The position numbers were made by a program, and so were the translations under genes. DNA of 64,000 bases from Strix aluco (Eukaryota; Chordata; Aves; Strigiformes; Strigidae), in assembly GCF_031877795.1 (NCBI RefSeq), contig NC_133938.1, positions 17,902,920-17,966,919 on the forward strand. Direction: 5' to 3'. A model generated the notes under the pieces. That model was not told the DNA's origin, searched no databases, and saw nothing but the letters and a program-made list of their open reading frames with translations. Of this stretch, positions 1-12,277 are shown piece after piece (within the stretch, counting starts at the first letter, position 1; the number at the start of each line of letters is the position of its first letter).

Positions 1-2810
1 GGCTCAGATGTCTGTGGATCAGCAGATAGGTACTCTCGGTAACTTGCAAAACAATAAAAATCCCACCACTTCTGTATACACTCATAACATTTTTAAAAAG
101 GCATTTTCTGCCAGAAACCGAGGATGCATTACAAGATTGAGGATGAAGAATAAAGAGAAAGTGGTCCATACCAAATATTTATTTACACTGCCTGTAGGTA
201 ACAGCAAGGTTCTGATGAGTACATTTTGAAAAAAATAGAAGAGTATACATTAAATATCCATTCCCTCAATGCACACTTTGAGAGACTGTTTCCTGAGACT
301 ACTGTTGTTTGGCTTACACTCGAAACAAATATGTTTCATTGGAAAAATAAGGCATTCTGGATGGGATGAGGAGTACAACAGTTCAGACATTTTTCAAGAT
401 CAAAATCAGTACAAAAGCACAACAAAGCAACTATAGAGAAGAGCAAAATCACACCAGTACAAATCATCATAATGCATACTCTGACAATGTATCTGTCTCA
501 GGAAACAAGAAAGAGCACAAAGATTCCATATATATGTATTTTTAATTCATCCAAAGGAAGTTTCTACTGTTTTAGGATAAAGCAATCTCAAAACTCTGGA
601 GTGTTCAGTACCATAGTATACACTTAAAAAGTTGGCAGTCTAAATAATTAAAAAACTATTATAATTAATAATAATTTAAAAATATTATCTGCAGAAACCA
701 CACTCTTCAGAAAGAATAGCCCAAAATCCATCAGGCATTAGAAAAAGACAGAGATGGGGTACACTGGCTTTATTGCTTGAGAAGGCCTTAGCTATGTAAG
801 AACCACAGAAGATGAAAAGCACCATTCCAATTCAGAGCAATGTTAATTATTTGTTCATGCACTATTATCAGGATGTGTTACCTCGTATTTCAAACACTGC
901 AAGTTAAGCCAAAAGTGTAACAGCTGAGGTTAAAATGCATACTGCAAGGAAACTTTAGTTAGCATGTCGGGAAGTTATGCAATTGTGATATTTAATGGGT
1001 TCATTTGCCTGGGAAAGGAAGATAGGAACAGTGATCTGCAATTTTAAGTGACCAACCTAACTGGGGAGAGGAAGTCTGGAAAAGTGCACTACAAGGTTTA
1101 TGTTCCATTATTCAATTGAATAATAATAACAACAGTCTTGGAATAAAATGCAACTCTTCTGGTGTCATAGAGCAGTTTCTTAATATAAAAGGAGTATTCA
1201 GATATGGACTGAGAAGAAGTGACAATTAATCTACCAGGAAATTAAAGGTGTATAAATTATTTATAACAGATTAGCCAAAACTGAAAAATGAATGACAAAA
1301 GTCAAGGACAGGGAGTCAGCAAGTCCAGTGCATCTGTTACATTCTCAGGAACAGCCGTCTTGTTTTTTTAACCTAATACTTAAAATTTGTTTTAAAACTA
1401 TTTTAGTTCTTTTATTTTTTCTTGCTTTTAGTTTTTAAATATTTTTGGGTTTCTGCAGGACTTCAGCTGCTGCCTGCACAGTTTTGGACTCCACTCAGAA
1501 AAACAACAGCATGCAACCACCCTGAAATTGATTCATTGTTCTATGATCTTGCATTCTTAAGCGCCTGAGTTCCCCTTAAAGCCAGCTGCACAAGGCATCG
1601 TAGCAGCGGGCAGAGAGAAATATGCAAGCCTCCTCAAGATCTCCCTTCTTTTTTGTCAGTGTGTCTTTTTCAAGGTGTGCAAAGGAAGCAGGCGGATTAA
1701 ACCTTTTCTTGAACTTTTTCCTTTTGAATTTTCTCCCTGTTTTCATGACTGGGAAACACAGGGGTTTTCACCTTGATTGGCATAAGAATTCTAATTGCTT
1801 ACAAAGTATATGGACATTAACAAATCATTCAATTAGTTCATTATTATTACAAAAAATACAGTATTAGTGCCAGTTAAGGTGTGAATGAAACAATCTGCAA
1901 TAGAAATTTATCTCATGCTAGAATGCAAGATGCATCTCATCATGCTGTACTCAATACATGATTCACTGTGTATTTTAACTCTTGCCAAAGAATCAGAGAC
2001 TTCATCTTTATTGTATTAATTATTTACGCAATCCAGCTTCTCCATTTTCCCTCTCAGCCCCAAGGAGAACTCGAACCAAAGGTATTAAGACACTAAGACC
2101 AAGTTCTCAAAAGCAGTTCTGCCACTTGGGCACGCAAGGCTTGCTTCCAGTTAAGTAAACAGCAAAAATGCTCTGAAATAACTGGAAGGAAATCAAGGTT
2201 TGTACTTTGTCACATGTCGAGTTCCCTTGGCAGAGGACTTCCCATGGAAAAGAATAATTCAGTCTTAAATTCTTGAAAGGAATAATCATTACTAAAGAAT
2301 AATAATCACAAAAGAAAAAATAGCAGTTTTAGCAGTTTGCCACTAGATGGAGCAATTTAATATTAAAACTTCTTTATATAGAAAACCCTCTTGACGTTTC
2401 AGATCTTTAACTAATGCACCTTCTCCATTACCAAATTTACATTTTTTTTTCCTTTTTATGCTAAGGACACTTATAAATACTGTGTCCTTGCAGATTATGC
2501 AAGTAAGAAGGAAGTTGCATATGAATAAACACAAATGTTTCTATACTTTACCTGTATTACAGCAAAGACTGGAAACTGTGGGGTAAACTGAAATTCTAAA
2601 GCACCTCAGTTAAAATACTGATTTCATTTATCCACCAATCTACACCACAAAATCTTCAGAAACATTAAGCATTAAGAAATACTAAGCAGTTTATCAGAGT
2701 ATTATGTTCTCTATTCACCAGACACCAGAACTTTTTGTCAGCAAAGATGATTCCAAACTAGAAGGTTTAAGCCTATGCTCAACCTTAGCCTAACTATTAT
2801 ATATTTAGAA

Positions 2811-2874
2811 TTTTTCTATATTAAAATATATATATTTTATATATATATATATATATTTTTCTATATTAAAATAT
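2811..2874. repeat. AT microsatellite flanked by a perfect 19-bp direct repeat
   Basis: The 19-mer tttttctatattaaaatat occurs at 2811-2829 and again at 2856-2874, separated by a (TA)n run. This looks like a local tandem duplication with expansion of the TA tract between. Confidence 0.85.
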
Positions 2875-4937
2875 CAAACCTGAGAATTAAGAAGATTTTG
2901 TACTGGCACATGAGAAAAGACTTAACCTCATTAGCCTGAGTCCCAATTTACACCAGTTGTACCTAAGCCTTTTGTCAGTGTAAGAGCAAAAGTTGCACCT
3001 ATGACTACCTAAATTTGAAATATTAATTTCAAGCAAGAATTTACAGTTGTTGCTATCCAAAATACTTCCTGGTAACATCCATCTATACCTTGTACAGGTG
3101 AAGCATATGTTTAAAAAACAAAACAACAGTGTTGTTGCTAGACGCAGCTCTGAGGCACCAAAGGAAGTAAATCCTCAGTGATTACATGGGTCTTAAAATC
3201 CTTCTTAAATACTGGATTTGCTGGGAAAAGAGGAAGCAATAGAGTTAAGGACAGCCCACGAATGGCAACCCCCAACTGACCTCAGCTTCACCTTTTTCTT
3301 TTAAAATTACTTCTGTTGTATTATACTTATGAAATATTCCTATTTTTGAAGTATGATTTGATAATCTGAACATTATGAAAACAAGTTACTGTCTACTGTA
3401 TCTAAAGGCTGCATGCCTCATAATACAGTATACAACTTTATTACCCTGCCTATTATTGCACTTTTCTAATGTTAAATCAACTTCTACCTGCATAGCAGGT
3501 GTAAATAACAACTGGATTTACTGTTGTGTTTAGGTCCATGGTGAAAAGACATGCTTTTAATGTCTAAATGTGGTGCTTTCTTCTAATATTTGATACTATT
3601 AGCTATCATGATTAATAAAAAAACCCAAACACTGGGCTGCTTATGCAACTCTTAAGGTAATTATGCACTTCTGTCCTACAGAATTCAGCCACGGTTCCAA
3701 AGATACTGAGGACATATCAGTGATAAGTCCCCATCATCATTATGACCACATTCAGCTCAGGTCCAATTAAGCTAAACTCTCCTACCGCAATCAAATAGTC
3801 TTTAAGGACACTGCAGTTCAAGACTGCCCTACTAGATAGATCTCAGGATGGAGAGAAAGAATATAGGACAGGAGGAGGGTAAACCTTATTATTTTATTTT
3901 TAGATTATTACACTTCATTTTCACGCTTTGCTCCATCACTGCACCTCTTCCAGTAAGGGGTGTGGGGGTGGAGTGTGTGTAGGGAACAGACAGAAGAAAG
4001 CAAAGAACTAGAGGAAAAGAATGAGAGCACACTGAATAAGGCATTCCACTACTTAAGAGTCATTGCTAACACTTGTGTAAAAGCTGACTTCATTAAACCT
4101 AACATGTCAACATTGTAGCAACCAAAGAGGTAAAGGAATTTAAAGAAAACCCAGGTGATCACGTTTCAAATATCAACCCAGTACACTTCAGCCTTCTCTT
4201 CCATTAACTCCACCTCAGTGTTTGCCTCTGGCTGAACGCTCCTTGACAGCATAGATACAGAAAACAGATCAAGTCTCCAAAACATTTTTCCACAAGTTCT
4301 TCAGTAACTTCTAGCCTCATTTTTCTTACAAAGAAGAAACAAGTTCACTAACTGCAAACTACCTGCCAGGCAGCAAACCATCTTGAAAGTGTTTTATATT
4401 TCTACTAGAATATTTCATTACATGATGATAATAAATGGTTCAAATCTGAGGCCATACTGACAATGTGGGATTTCAGTGAATGCATTTCAAGATACTTTGA
4501 AGCTACTTAATTGGTTCAGCTTAGTCCTTTAGACATCCAGTGTTTGCTCTATAACATAAAAACAGGCTAACTAGAAAATGCATTACACTTTGAAAAAAAT
4601 CACTGGCATCTATGGATTTAAACAAATTAAGAGAAGCACAAGAATTTAATTGTTGTTGCCTTTCAGATACTCAATCATTTCACTTTTCAGTCAGAAGAGG
4701 CACTACACAATTAACTTAGCAACTAGTCTCCAGTATAGAAATCTCATTTAAGCCTTTCTACATTGTGTCTTTCCAGGCAACATGAGAACATCAACAGATT
4801 TATTCACACAAAAGAAAATGCCTTTGAAGATCCTAAAGATACGTGAAAGTTTCAGTTAGAGCTAATTAAAAAGGTATCCCAAACAGAATGTGTGTGATTA
4901 ACTTCCCTGCTCACCCCTATCATGACCATCCCACTCC

Positions 4938-5017
4938 AAAGGGGGGGTGGGGGGAATAGAAAATAAAAAGAAAGGAAAAAAGAAGAAAAAAAAAAAAAGA
5001 AGGGGGGGGGAAGAGAG
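4938..5017. repeat. Polypurine tract with long G and A runs
   Basis: About 80 bp is almost entirely purine on the + strand, with G runs of 7, 6 and 9 bases and an A run of about 13. Only three thymines interrupt it. Such tracts can form triplex or quadruplex DNA and are common sequencing trouble spots. Confidence 0.8.
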
Positions 5018-6569
5018 ATACTATTCTTCCCTCCTCACTTGTAGTTTAACAATAGTTTACTAAGTGGAATACACTGTAACAAGCCATCTCTGAACCACAA
5101 GGTTCAAAAGCAGCAGAACACGAATCAAAGCAATGTGAAGCTGCACTGAATTACCCGAGAGCAAGTTTGTTTGCCATACCATGAGAACAGAAGAATTGGG
5201 GCTGGGGGAAGACAGGGAGCGAAGAGAAGAAAGAGCGAAGGGGAAGCAGCAACAACTTGGTATCAGCACTAACATTTTTTGGAGGTGTCTGTCTCTTGAT
5301 ATTGTTTGATGCAACTGTCATTTTCTCTGAAAGTTAAGCTCTCTTCTCTCCTGAGGATGTCAGTCCCAGCAGAGCAAGAGGAATGCAATTAGAGCTAGCT
5401 ATAAACCTGCCTGGTAACTCTCTTGTTTTAAGTGTTCATTAGATGAAGATAGATCTGCCCTTTTAATTCAGTGACATTGCATACTAAGTACAAGTTAATA
5501 ACTACTTAGGACTTCAATCCCTGACAGAGTTACATATGCAGGCTACTGTCTCTGAGAGGAGATAAAGACATGGAGAGAAAAAACAGCCATCAAGTTAATC
5601 ATGACCAAAAATCATTACCATCTAAGACTGAGTGTCTGATGAAGTCTGTTTCAGAATCATTTGGTGTAGTTTATAATGTCCACAAACATTAGAGCTAAAG
5701 AAAACTTTGATGTATGGACACTGCATCACCAGATATGGCACTGCAGCTGTACATATTTTCAGGCAAAGGACTCAGTTACTGTTTCTGTCAGTCTTTACTG
5801 TAGATTTCAAAACAGCAAATTAAAATTGGTTGAGGACAACAAAAAGTTCATGAGTCACACACATCTACTTCCACAACATAGGGTGAGACCCGTCTGTCAG
5901 TACCATGATGCAGAGAGGAGAATGGACACTACCTTCTGCCTTTTGCACACCCTGCTCAGGGAGCTGCTAGCAAATCTGCAGTCTAGTATTGCTGGCAGCA
6001 ACAGACTTTCCAAAGGCAGGTCAAATCCCACCTTAGAAGCATGCAAGAGACATCCCTGCAGCAGCCTTTCAGGCACCAATCTCCTACTTAGCAGGGATTT
6101 CTCTGGGGATGCCCATGTCTGACTCATCCTTTGCAATACATTTCCCTTTCCTCCAAATGCAGACGGGACTTCGGCTATGTTATGACTCTCAAATTCTTTG
6201 TTTGTTTTATATTGCAAAGCCTTTTTTAGGAATTTGATTTTTCTAGAATCATGGAAAATTACACACCTTAAAGCTGCATGTGAAAATCCTTCAATTATCT
6301 CCAGAGCCCCAATTTTCTAATGTCTATTCATAGCAACTTTAGGTCACAGCCATGTACATTTCTTCAGAAAGTCAGTGCTCTTCATAACAGGATAACAGAT
6401 TTTGAATCACTCTTGAATGCATCTTGCCTTGTTTTTGTAATGAACTAAGGTACTTTAGATCAGCCACCATTTGAATCAGTGTGCTTGCAATTGACAGAAA
6501 TAAAGCAATGAGACCAGGAAATATCTAAAGGTATAGTTACCTTGCTTTTACTGATCTCTTAACTACATT

Positions 6570-6725
6570 CTTAGAAAATAAGGCCTCGATATTACCAATG
6601 CTGCACCAGGCCCTATTCACTTCAGTGGATTCAATGGAAGCACAAGAGTCCATCTGTGCAGAGTTCATTGCAGAAACAACACCAAGTATGTTAAGCTTGA
6701 TCCTATAATCAAGTTTAATTAGAAT
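6570..6725. repeat. Degraded ancient interspersed repeat (sauropsid CR1/L3-like)
   Basis: The stretch around 6605-6660 (AGGCCCTATTCACTTCAGTGG, and ATTCAATGGAAGCA) resembles the 'ACTTCAATGGGAGCA' signature found in the 3' ends of old sauropsid CR1/L3-type LINEs. The match is by memory of the signature only and the copy is heavily mutated. Confidence 0.35.
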
Positions 6726-6839
6726 CACTGGGACTTAGCATAGGTGTAAAGATCTATCATGTATATCCACTTGTAGGATCATAGCCTTAATGTAAAGACA
6801 TAAAGCATTTTGTTATTACTTCAAATAATCCAAGTTGAT

Positions 6840-6960
6840 CTCCTTTAAAGACATGAGGTCTGATCTTACAGCTGGTTCTGCACAGGTAGGGCCCTTCCTC
6901 TCCACGGGGTTCCACTGACATTAACTGGCATAAGGCAGATTTTCCCTTGCAAGAGAAGGA
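6840..6960. repeat. Degraded ancient interspersed repeat (sauropsid CR1/L3-like), second fragment
   Basis: The sequence contains GTCTGATCTTACAGCTGG, TGCACAGGTAGGGCCC and TTCCACTGACATTAACTGG. These match the 'GGCCTGATCCTGCA ... ACTGACTTCAATGG' pattern of old sauropsid LINE tails. It lies close to the previous fragment and both may derive from one insertion. Confidence 0.4.
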
Positions 6961-9900
6961 GGGAAAAGAATAGGAGGCAGTAACAGGAATGAACCTCCTC
7001 CCCCTGGAGCACTCTTTTCTCACTAACTGCAAGTCTTCCCAGGGTCCAGAATTAATAAAACAGATAGTAAGATAAGGTTTGATGCACTCCACTCCTCATA
7101 GCATCTGCCTACTTGGCTGGGTGATATGCCTACATCTTGCCCTGGGTAATAGTATGTAAACACAGAAGACAAATTTTATCTAGAAAGTGTGCAGCAACTG
7201 CTAGCAGGGTTATGATTACATCACAGTAACCCACTCAAAAGTTGTAAGATTAGCTGTGTAATTAAAAGACTAATAAAGGGATAGTTTAAAAATATGCAAA
7301 ATTTGCAAGTACCACAAGAGCTAAATAAACTTATATAGTCATTTTAGTTTTCTGTTTATGACACGTCATCATCTCATCCTCCTCACTATCAGTGGTACAT
7401 CAGCAAGACTCTCAGAGAGCTCTCATGTTCTCTCTCAAGAGCCTTTTCTTACATGGAATTCTCTTCAAGAAATCTAAGTGAAAGGTGGGTAATTAACTTC
7501 CAAGAAATACTATGGAAGTGAATTTTCAAGAAAGGAAACAACATTCTCAAGCTAAACACATTAAAATTATCCACACCTTTGATTTTTTTCTTCTCCTGTT
7601 CGGCATTTGCTTAACACCAGCAAGTTGCTGGTCTAAGAAAGATTATTATATTAATTTCTTTATCTCAAAATTTAACCTGATCTAGACACATTGCTTTCTA
7701 AATCTATTGCAAGACTTAGTATTGGAAGCTCTTTAAAGCAAAGCTTTCTCCTATTCCCACAATGATTTGAGAAGCAAAACGGGAAGATGAAAAGTACTTC
7801 TTCATTAATATACAATTTTTTTCAACATCTCCAAGCTGAAATAAACAAAGAAGGCAAAAACGTATACATTCTCCCATCTCATTTTTCCCATGCCTCATAG
7901 CTCCAGAATTTCATAAGGTTTTCAGAGGATCCAACCTAGAAAGAGAACTATGGGAATGCAAGAGTAACACTGCTAGGTCTGGAAGTCAGGGAGAACAAAT
8001 GGTTACATTATTAAAAATCTGTTGTGTTGTTTGGAGTTTTTTAAACTCATGTTGGGACTACATTTCTTTTACCTGATTTTCTTCATTCCCAAGGAAAATA
8101 AAGAAAATGCTACCCTAAAGTAGACTTGAACTGTGAATTTTAGCATTCCTACTTTGAGAGAGAGCAAGAGAAGGATTTCCCTTAACAGGTATCAATATTA
8201 CTTGCAAAATTAAATAATCTTTACCCCGAAAAGGTCACTAATTCCTAGAGCTTGTTCTGTGCCTAAAAAGGTGGTGGACTGGCCTAGTATTGCTCTGCCC
8301 CCACTACTCACATACTAACACAGTGCATGTAGAATGGTATCTAATTTCTTCCCTCCCAAGAGTTTCATTTAGCCCATACCCAAGCACGTCTCTACATTGT
8401 TGTCCCTCTAGAATACATTACTAATTTAAACAAGCAAGATTAACCAGAAGCTTAAATAAAAGCTTACTTTTTCCTAGTAGAGTCTTGCCGGTAGTAAGTA
8501 TAATAATATAATAATTAACACCTATCTGGTGTTCTTCACATGTCTTCAATTCTCTTTCTATATGCACCACCAAGTGAAGACAAGCTCTTCCTTAGGTAAT
8601 ACATAGGACTAGTTAGACCTATTCTAAAAAAACACCCTAGATTTTGTTTACAGTATCCTGGATATTTTTCTGAAGAGTTCTGTACTATGCTCAGGGGTTC
8701 ACAAGGTGTGCTTTGCACCAACTGAAACACTGCAAGTCTCAGCTATTTACTTTTCCAGGTCTTTGGGACAAGACTTGTGTTATTATAACACAAGATGAAG
8801 AAAAGAAATAATTAAAGGCATTAGCCAATGGTACTGACATGTCTTTCTTCCAGTTTGCTTTTCTAGCATGTTATTTGAGTGTAGGGAATGAGCTAACAGA
8901 ATAATGGCTGAAGAAATAGCATTCAGATATTTTAAGGCATGGGCTGAACTCAGGATTCCATATAATGCTAAGTTCTTGGACTTATGTACTTAACTGCCTT
9001 CTATTTTGGGACTCACTCGGAATGTTCTCTCTTGCTCAACAATTCACTGTCACAGTACTTAAATGTAGAGCTACAGTTGTCCAGCACTGCCTTGTGTTTT
9101 CCAGACTCTGGAGAAGAATAATTAAGTATCAGAGATCTAGGTTAAGCTAATGTTGTTTTTTCAAACCAGCTCCTCTTTTGATTCCTGTACCACTACACTT
9201 CTATCAAAGAATCTATGACTTTGTCCTTCCAAGTTGTGTAAATAACACTGGGAACACAAAATATTATAGGTTCTGTCTTGACAGGGTTAACAATATGTTT
9301 TAGGCTACACTCAACAGGCAGGCTAGGCTAAGCATGAACTTAAGTCAGCCGCCTGTTTCAGACAGAATCTCAAAGCTTCACTAACTTTGTTGACACCCAC
9401 TCATATATCTATGAATATTCTTTGGGGCACAATCCGTGTTTCCCTCTGACCACATACTGCAAATCTTGTAAAATATACATGCTAGTACACTGACTCCTTT
9501 GCAATGGGAGCAGGCTAGTAGGTGAGCTGCAGTAATGGACCACACACACGATGACAAGTATATGAAGTCACTAAGTCACAGTCATCAAGTCAGTTCTGAT
9601 TACTTCTATATATCCTTAAATATCTGTTCTCAAAAACAGTTCAAATGAATTTTAAATATAGTTTGGCATCATTCTATCATGCTCAGAATGAGAAATTATT
9701 GTCTTTCTTTGCCCCCCCCCACCTTCTTCTGCAATGTGCCCAAAGCTGCACCATGCTCCACAAGTAAAGCCAACTCATGACTTTGGACATGTGACTGCTA
9801 AACTAAAACTACTTCATACAACTGACAGCAAAGCTGTGCTAGCACAAATTTTACTGGACAACATGAAACTTTAGCTATGGGAAAAATTGAGCCATGAAGT

Positions 9901-10108
9901 CTCGTGAAGAATAACCCCCACAGAGCCTTTTTTACAATTGAATCATATGAATGATTTCTGAAATTCTCCTTCTTTATACCTAAGGTATGAGTTATGTATC
10001 TTGCGGCTCTTGAAGACATAAAGATGTTTACCTGATGCTCAGACAAGTGACCTACGTGCTCTGCCAAATTAGCATTCTTTGGGTACTTTAAAATGGCACA
10101 GTAGGGGG

Positions 10109-10126
10109 AAAAAAAAAAAAAAAAAA
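10109..10126. repeat. Poly(A) homopolymer run
   Basis: Eighteen consecutive A follow a short G run. No retroposed gene is recognisable upstream of it. Confidence 0.9.
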
Positions 10127-10680
10127 TCACTCAAGAACCCAAACTGAATTTGAGGAATTTACATTCATCACTGAAGGTGTATGCTTCAAAAATTTTATCC
10201 AAGTGCTAAGCCAGTTCCTGATACAATTTAACACAATTTACAGTTTAGCCTCTGATGTTTTATATTCCTTTGTGATATGTAAGATGTTTTCCTTGCTGGT
10301 TGTTGTCATGTACCAATGCAGCAGCAGACAGTAATTAAAATCTTGCATTAAAACTCTGTTAACCCCAGATTTATGAACTTTTGATATTCTTTGTAAAATA
10401 TGGACTGTTATACAACTGGCAGGTAAAATTTTCCTCCTCTTTACTTTCCCCTTTTCCTCCCAGCCTGTAATTGTCTGGCCACACAGAACAGAAATTAAGC
10501 CATTGGCTTCAAGTGGACTAAGTCTATATGTGAATTTGTGTATGTGAAAGATTATGAATCATATCAACAGTTACTTTGCTACAAATCAGTCAGAAAGTCT
10601 AATTTCTGTAAAGATGTGCATTGTTACTGTAGAACTATCTTAAAACTTATTTTATGTGAGATTAACTGTCTGCATATGTT

Positions 10681-10686
10681 AATAAA
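10681..10686 (+). terminator. Candidate poly(A) signal upstream of PKN2
   Basis: AATAAA at 10681 is followed about 45 nt later by a GU-rich stretch (GCCTGGTTTGTTTGGTG), the usual order of a polyadenylation site. No coding exon is seen upstream, so it could serve a noncoding transcript or be chance in AT-rich DNA. Confidence 0.25.
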
Positions 10687-11699
10687 TTTCTTCCGTACTG
10701 CATGACAGACAGTACTTGACTTGCCTGGTTTGTTTGGTGCTCAACAGTGGAAGTGTAAGAACACTTAAAATGTTACAAATTTGTTAGGAATAGTGGTGGT
10801 AACTTAATGTTTACTTCTTCCATTCCCTTTTTCCTCAAAAAAATCCCCAACCCAACCCTCCAAAATTTAACTTGCAGTTCTAGAGCAAACAGACTATTAT
10901 TGGCCTGTAGCCATACAGAGATGCACTAGCATAAACAGAAGAAATGCTGATGCTTGGATGAAGATGAATCTATTAGAAATGCCTCAGTTTATACGAGTTT
11001 GACATGAACTGCACAGATTAAAAAAGTTTTAATTGCTTCCACACAGTGTTTTGCATGAGTTCCAATTAACCCAATGTAACATCCAATATTGAGGTGGAAT
11101 GAGAATGCATGTGCGTATAGACTAGCCAACTGAAAGTACGTTTATGGACAGGTGAAAAAAAAACAACCGACACAGGCAGGAAACAGAATAAATGCTAGTG
11201 TCACATGCTGCCCAGAGGGAAGAGAAACCGTTTCCTCCCAGACCCTCAAACTGCCTTTGAAGCTCTCAGAAGCTTATTACTCTGCAGACTAACTGAACAG
11301 TGCCAACCCCCCCAGAACTCACCAAGCACCCCACGTACAGATGTTTAAGCCCTTTAAACTAATAAGAATGGTATTAACAGCCCCCACTCACCACAACCTC
11401 CTGGGCCACTGCTCCAGGTCCCCAGGGCGGCAGGTGGCTGCCCTCTCTCCGGGCGCTTGAGACAAGCATGACCTCTCCTTCCTGAGCTAGTTGCTTTTGC
11501 TAAAAAACGGCCAGAAGGTTCTACCTGTTTCCTAGGTCCGGCGGAGCCGAGCCCCAGCAACCCCCAACACCAGGGATGTGCCACACAGCCCACTCCCCCC
11601 GCCACCACAGGAGAAAAGGACAGGGCTCCAGCGCTGGAGCTTTACAGAAGGGGAAGCGCCGCCAAGGGGAGCGAGGCGAGGCGGGAGAGAGGCGGCGAG

Positions 11700-11756
11700 G
11701 GGTCTGAGGGGGCGCGAAGGGTCTGAGGGGGCGCGAGGGGGCTGAGGGGCGAGGCG
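11700..11756 (+). repeat. 19-bp x 3 G-rich minisatellite in the CpG island
   Basis: Three tandem 19-bp units start at 11700, 11719 and 11738. Units 1 and 2 (GGGTCTGAGGGGGCGCGAA/G) differ at one base and unit 3 is more diverged. Each unit has runs of three to five G on the + strand, so the array could fold into quadruplex structure and may vary in copy number. Confidence 0.85.
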
Positions 11757-11814
11757 CGCGCGCACCCTCCCTCCCGCCCAGCCCGCGCTCCGCGCCTCGC
11801 GCCGCTGTGCCCGC

Positions 11815-11831
11815 GGGGGGGCGGGGGCGGG
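11815..11831 (+). promoter_or_regulatory. Clustered GC boxes (Sp1/KLF-type)
   Basis: The sequence GGGGGGCGGGGGCGGGC contains two overlapping GGGCGG-type cores about 450 bp upstream of the start codon. It is also a G-run cluster that could form a G-quadruplex. Function is inferred from the motif only. Confidence 0.5.
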
Positions 11832-11886
11832 CTGCCGGGCGCCTCAGGGGAGCCCGCGCTTCCTCCCCCACCAGCACACACGCTGT

Positions 11887-11892
11887 CACGTG
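11887..11892 (+). promoter_or_regulatory. CACGTG E-box (USF/MYC/TFE-type)
   Basis: A palindromic CACGTG preceded by GT (GTCACGTG) lies about 390 bp upstream of the start codon in the CpG island. This form is bound by bHLH-Zip factors such as USF and the MiT/TFE family. Only the motif is seen. Confidence 0.45.
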
Positions 11893-12087
11893 CCCCGGGA
11901 GCCGCAAAGCAGCGACGCTTTTGCGACAGGGTGACAGCCAAATGGTGCGACATCCCCGGCGGCCGCAGGAGCAGCAGCCGCGGCGGCCGAGCGCTGCCAG
12001 GGCCGAGCGCCGCGCCTGGGCGGGGGAGCGCACCGCGGCCCGGCGGGGACAGCACCGCACCGCGCCCCAGCGCCCGGCGCGACCCCC

Positions 12088-12180
12088 ATGAGAGAAGGGG
12101 GGGCGGTGGTGGCGGCCCCTCCCGCGTCCCCCTGCCTGCCCGAGCACGGAGCGCTCCCCCCGCCCCCGATGCGCCCTTAG
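12088..12180 (+). other. Possible upstream ORF in the PKN2 5' leader (30 codons)
   Basis: An ATG at 12088 opens 30 codons and ends at TAG 12178-12180, 97 nt before the PKN2 ATG and in a different frame. Its context is weak (C at -3, A at +4). It matters only if transcription starts upstream of 12088, which the sequence does not tell. It does not overlap the main start, so reinitiation or leaky scanning would allow PKN2 translation. Confidence 0.3.
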
Positions 12181-12218
12181 TCCCGGCCCCGGACCCGCCT
12201 CCCTCGCTCCCCTCCCCG

Positions 12219-12248
12219 CCGGCGGCGGCGGCAGCAGCAGCAGCAGCG
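12219..12248 (+). repeat. (GGC)n(AGC)n trinucleotide tract in the PKN2 5' leader
   Basis: Four GGC units run directly into about five AGC/GCA units ending 30 bp before the start codon. Trinucleotide tracts like this in GC-rich leaders are often length-polymorphic and structured. Confidence 0.85.
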
Positions 12249-12277
12249 TCCAGGTGCGGACTTCAAACCCCAGCGCA

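Larger units (their letters stand above)
1..11559. other. Upstream intergenic DNA, no recognisable gene
   Basis: About 11.5 kb of AT-rich sequence. Open frames are all short (longest about 148 codons at 5676-6122) with no recognisable domains. It contains an AT microsatellite near 2.8 kb, a purine tract near 4.95 kb, two ancient repeat fragments at 6.57-6.96 kb, homopolymer runs near 9.71 kb and 10.11 kb, and a candidate poly(A) signal on the + strand at 10681. A divergent noncoding RNA from the CpG island is possible but not demonstrable here. Confidence 0.7.

Noticed and set aside
5676..6217. A 148-codon + strand frame overlapping a 106-codon minus frame
   Set aside because: Neither peptide resembles a known family, they overlap each other, and there is no splice or promoter context. 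Chance frames.
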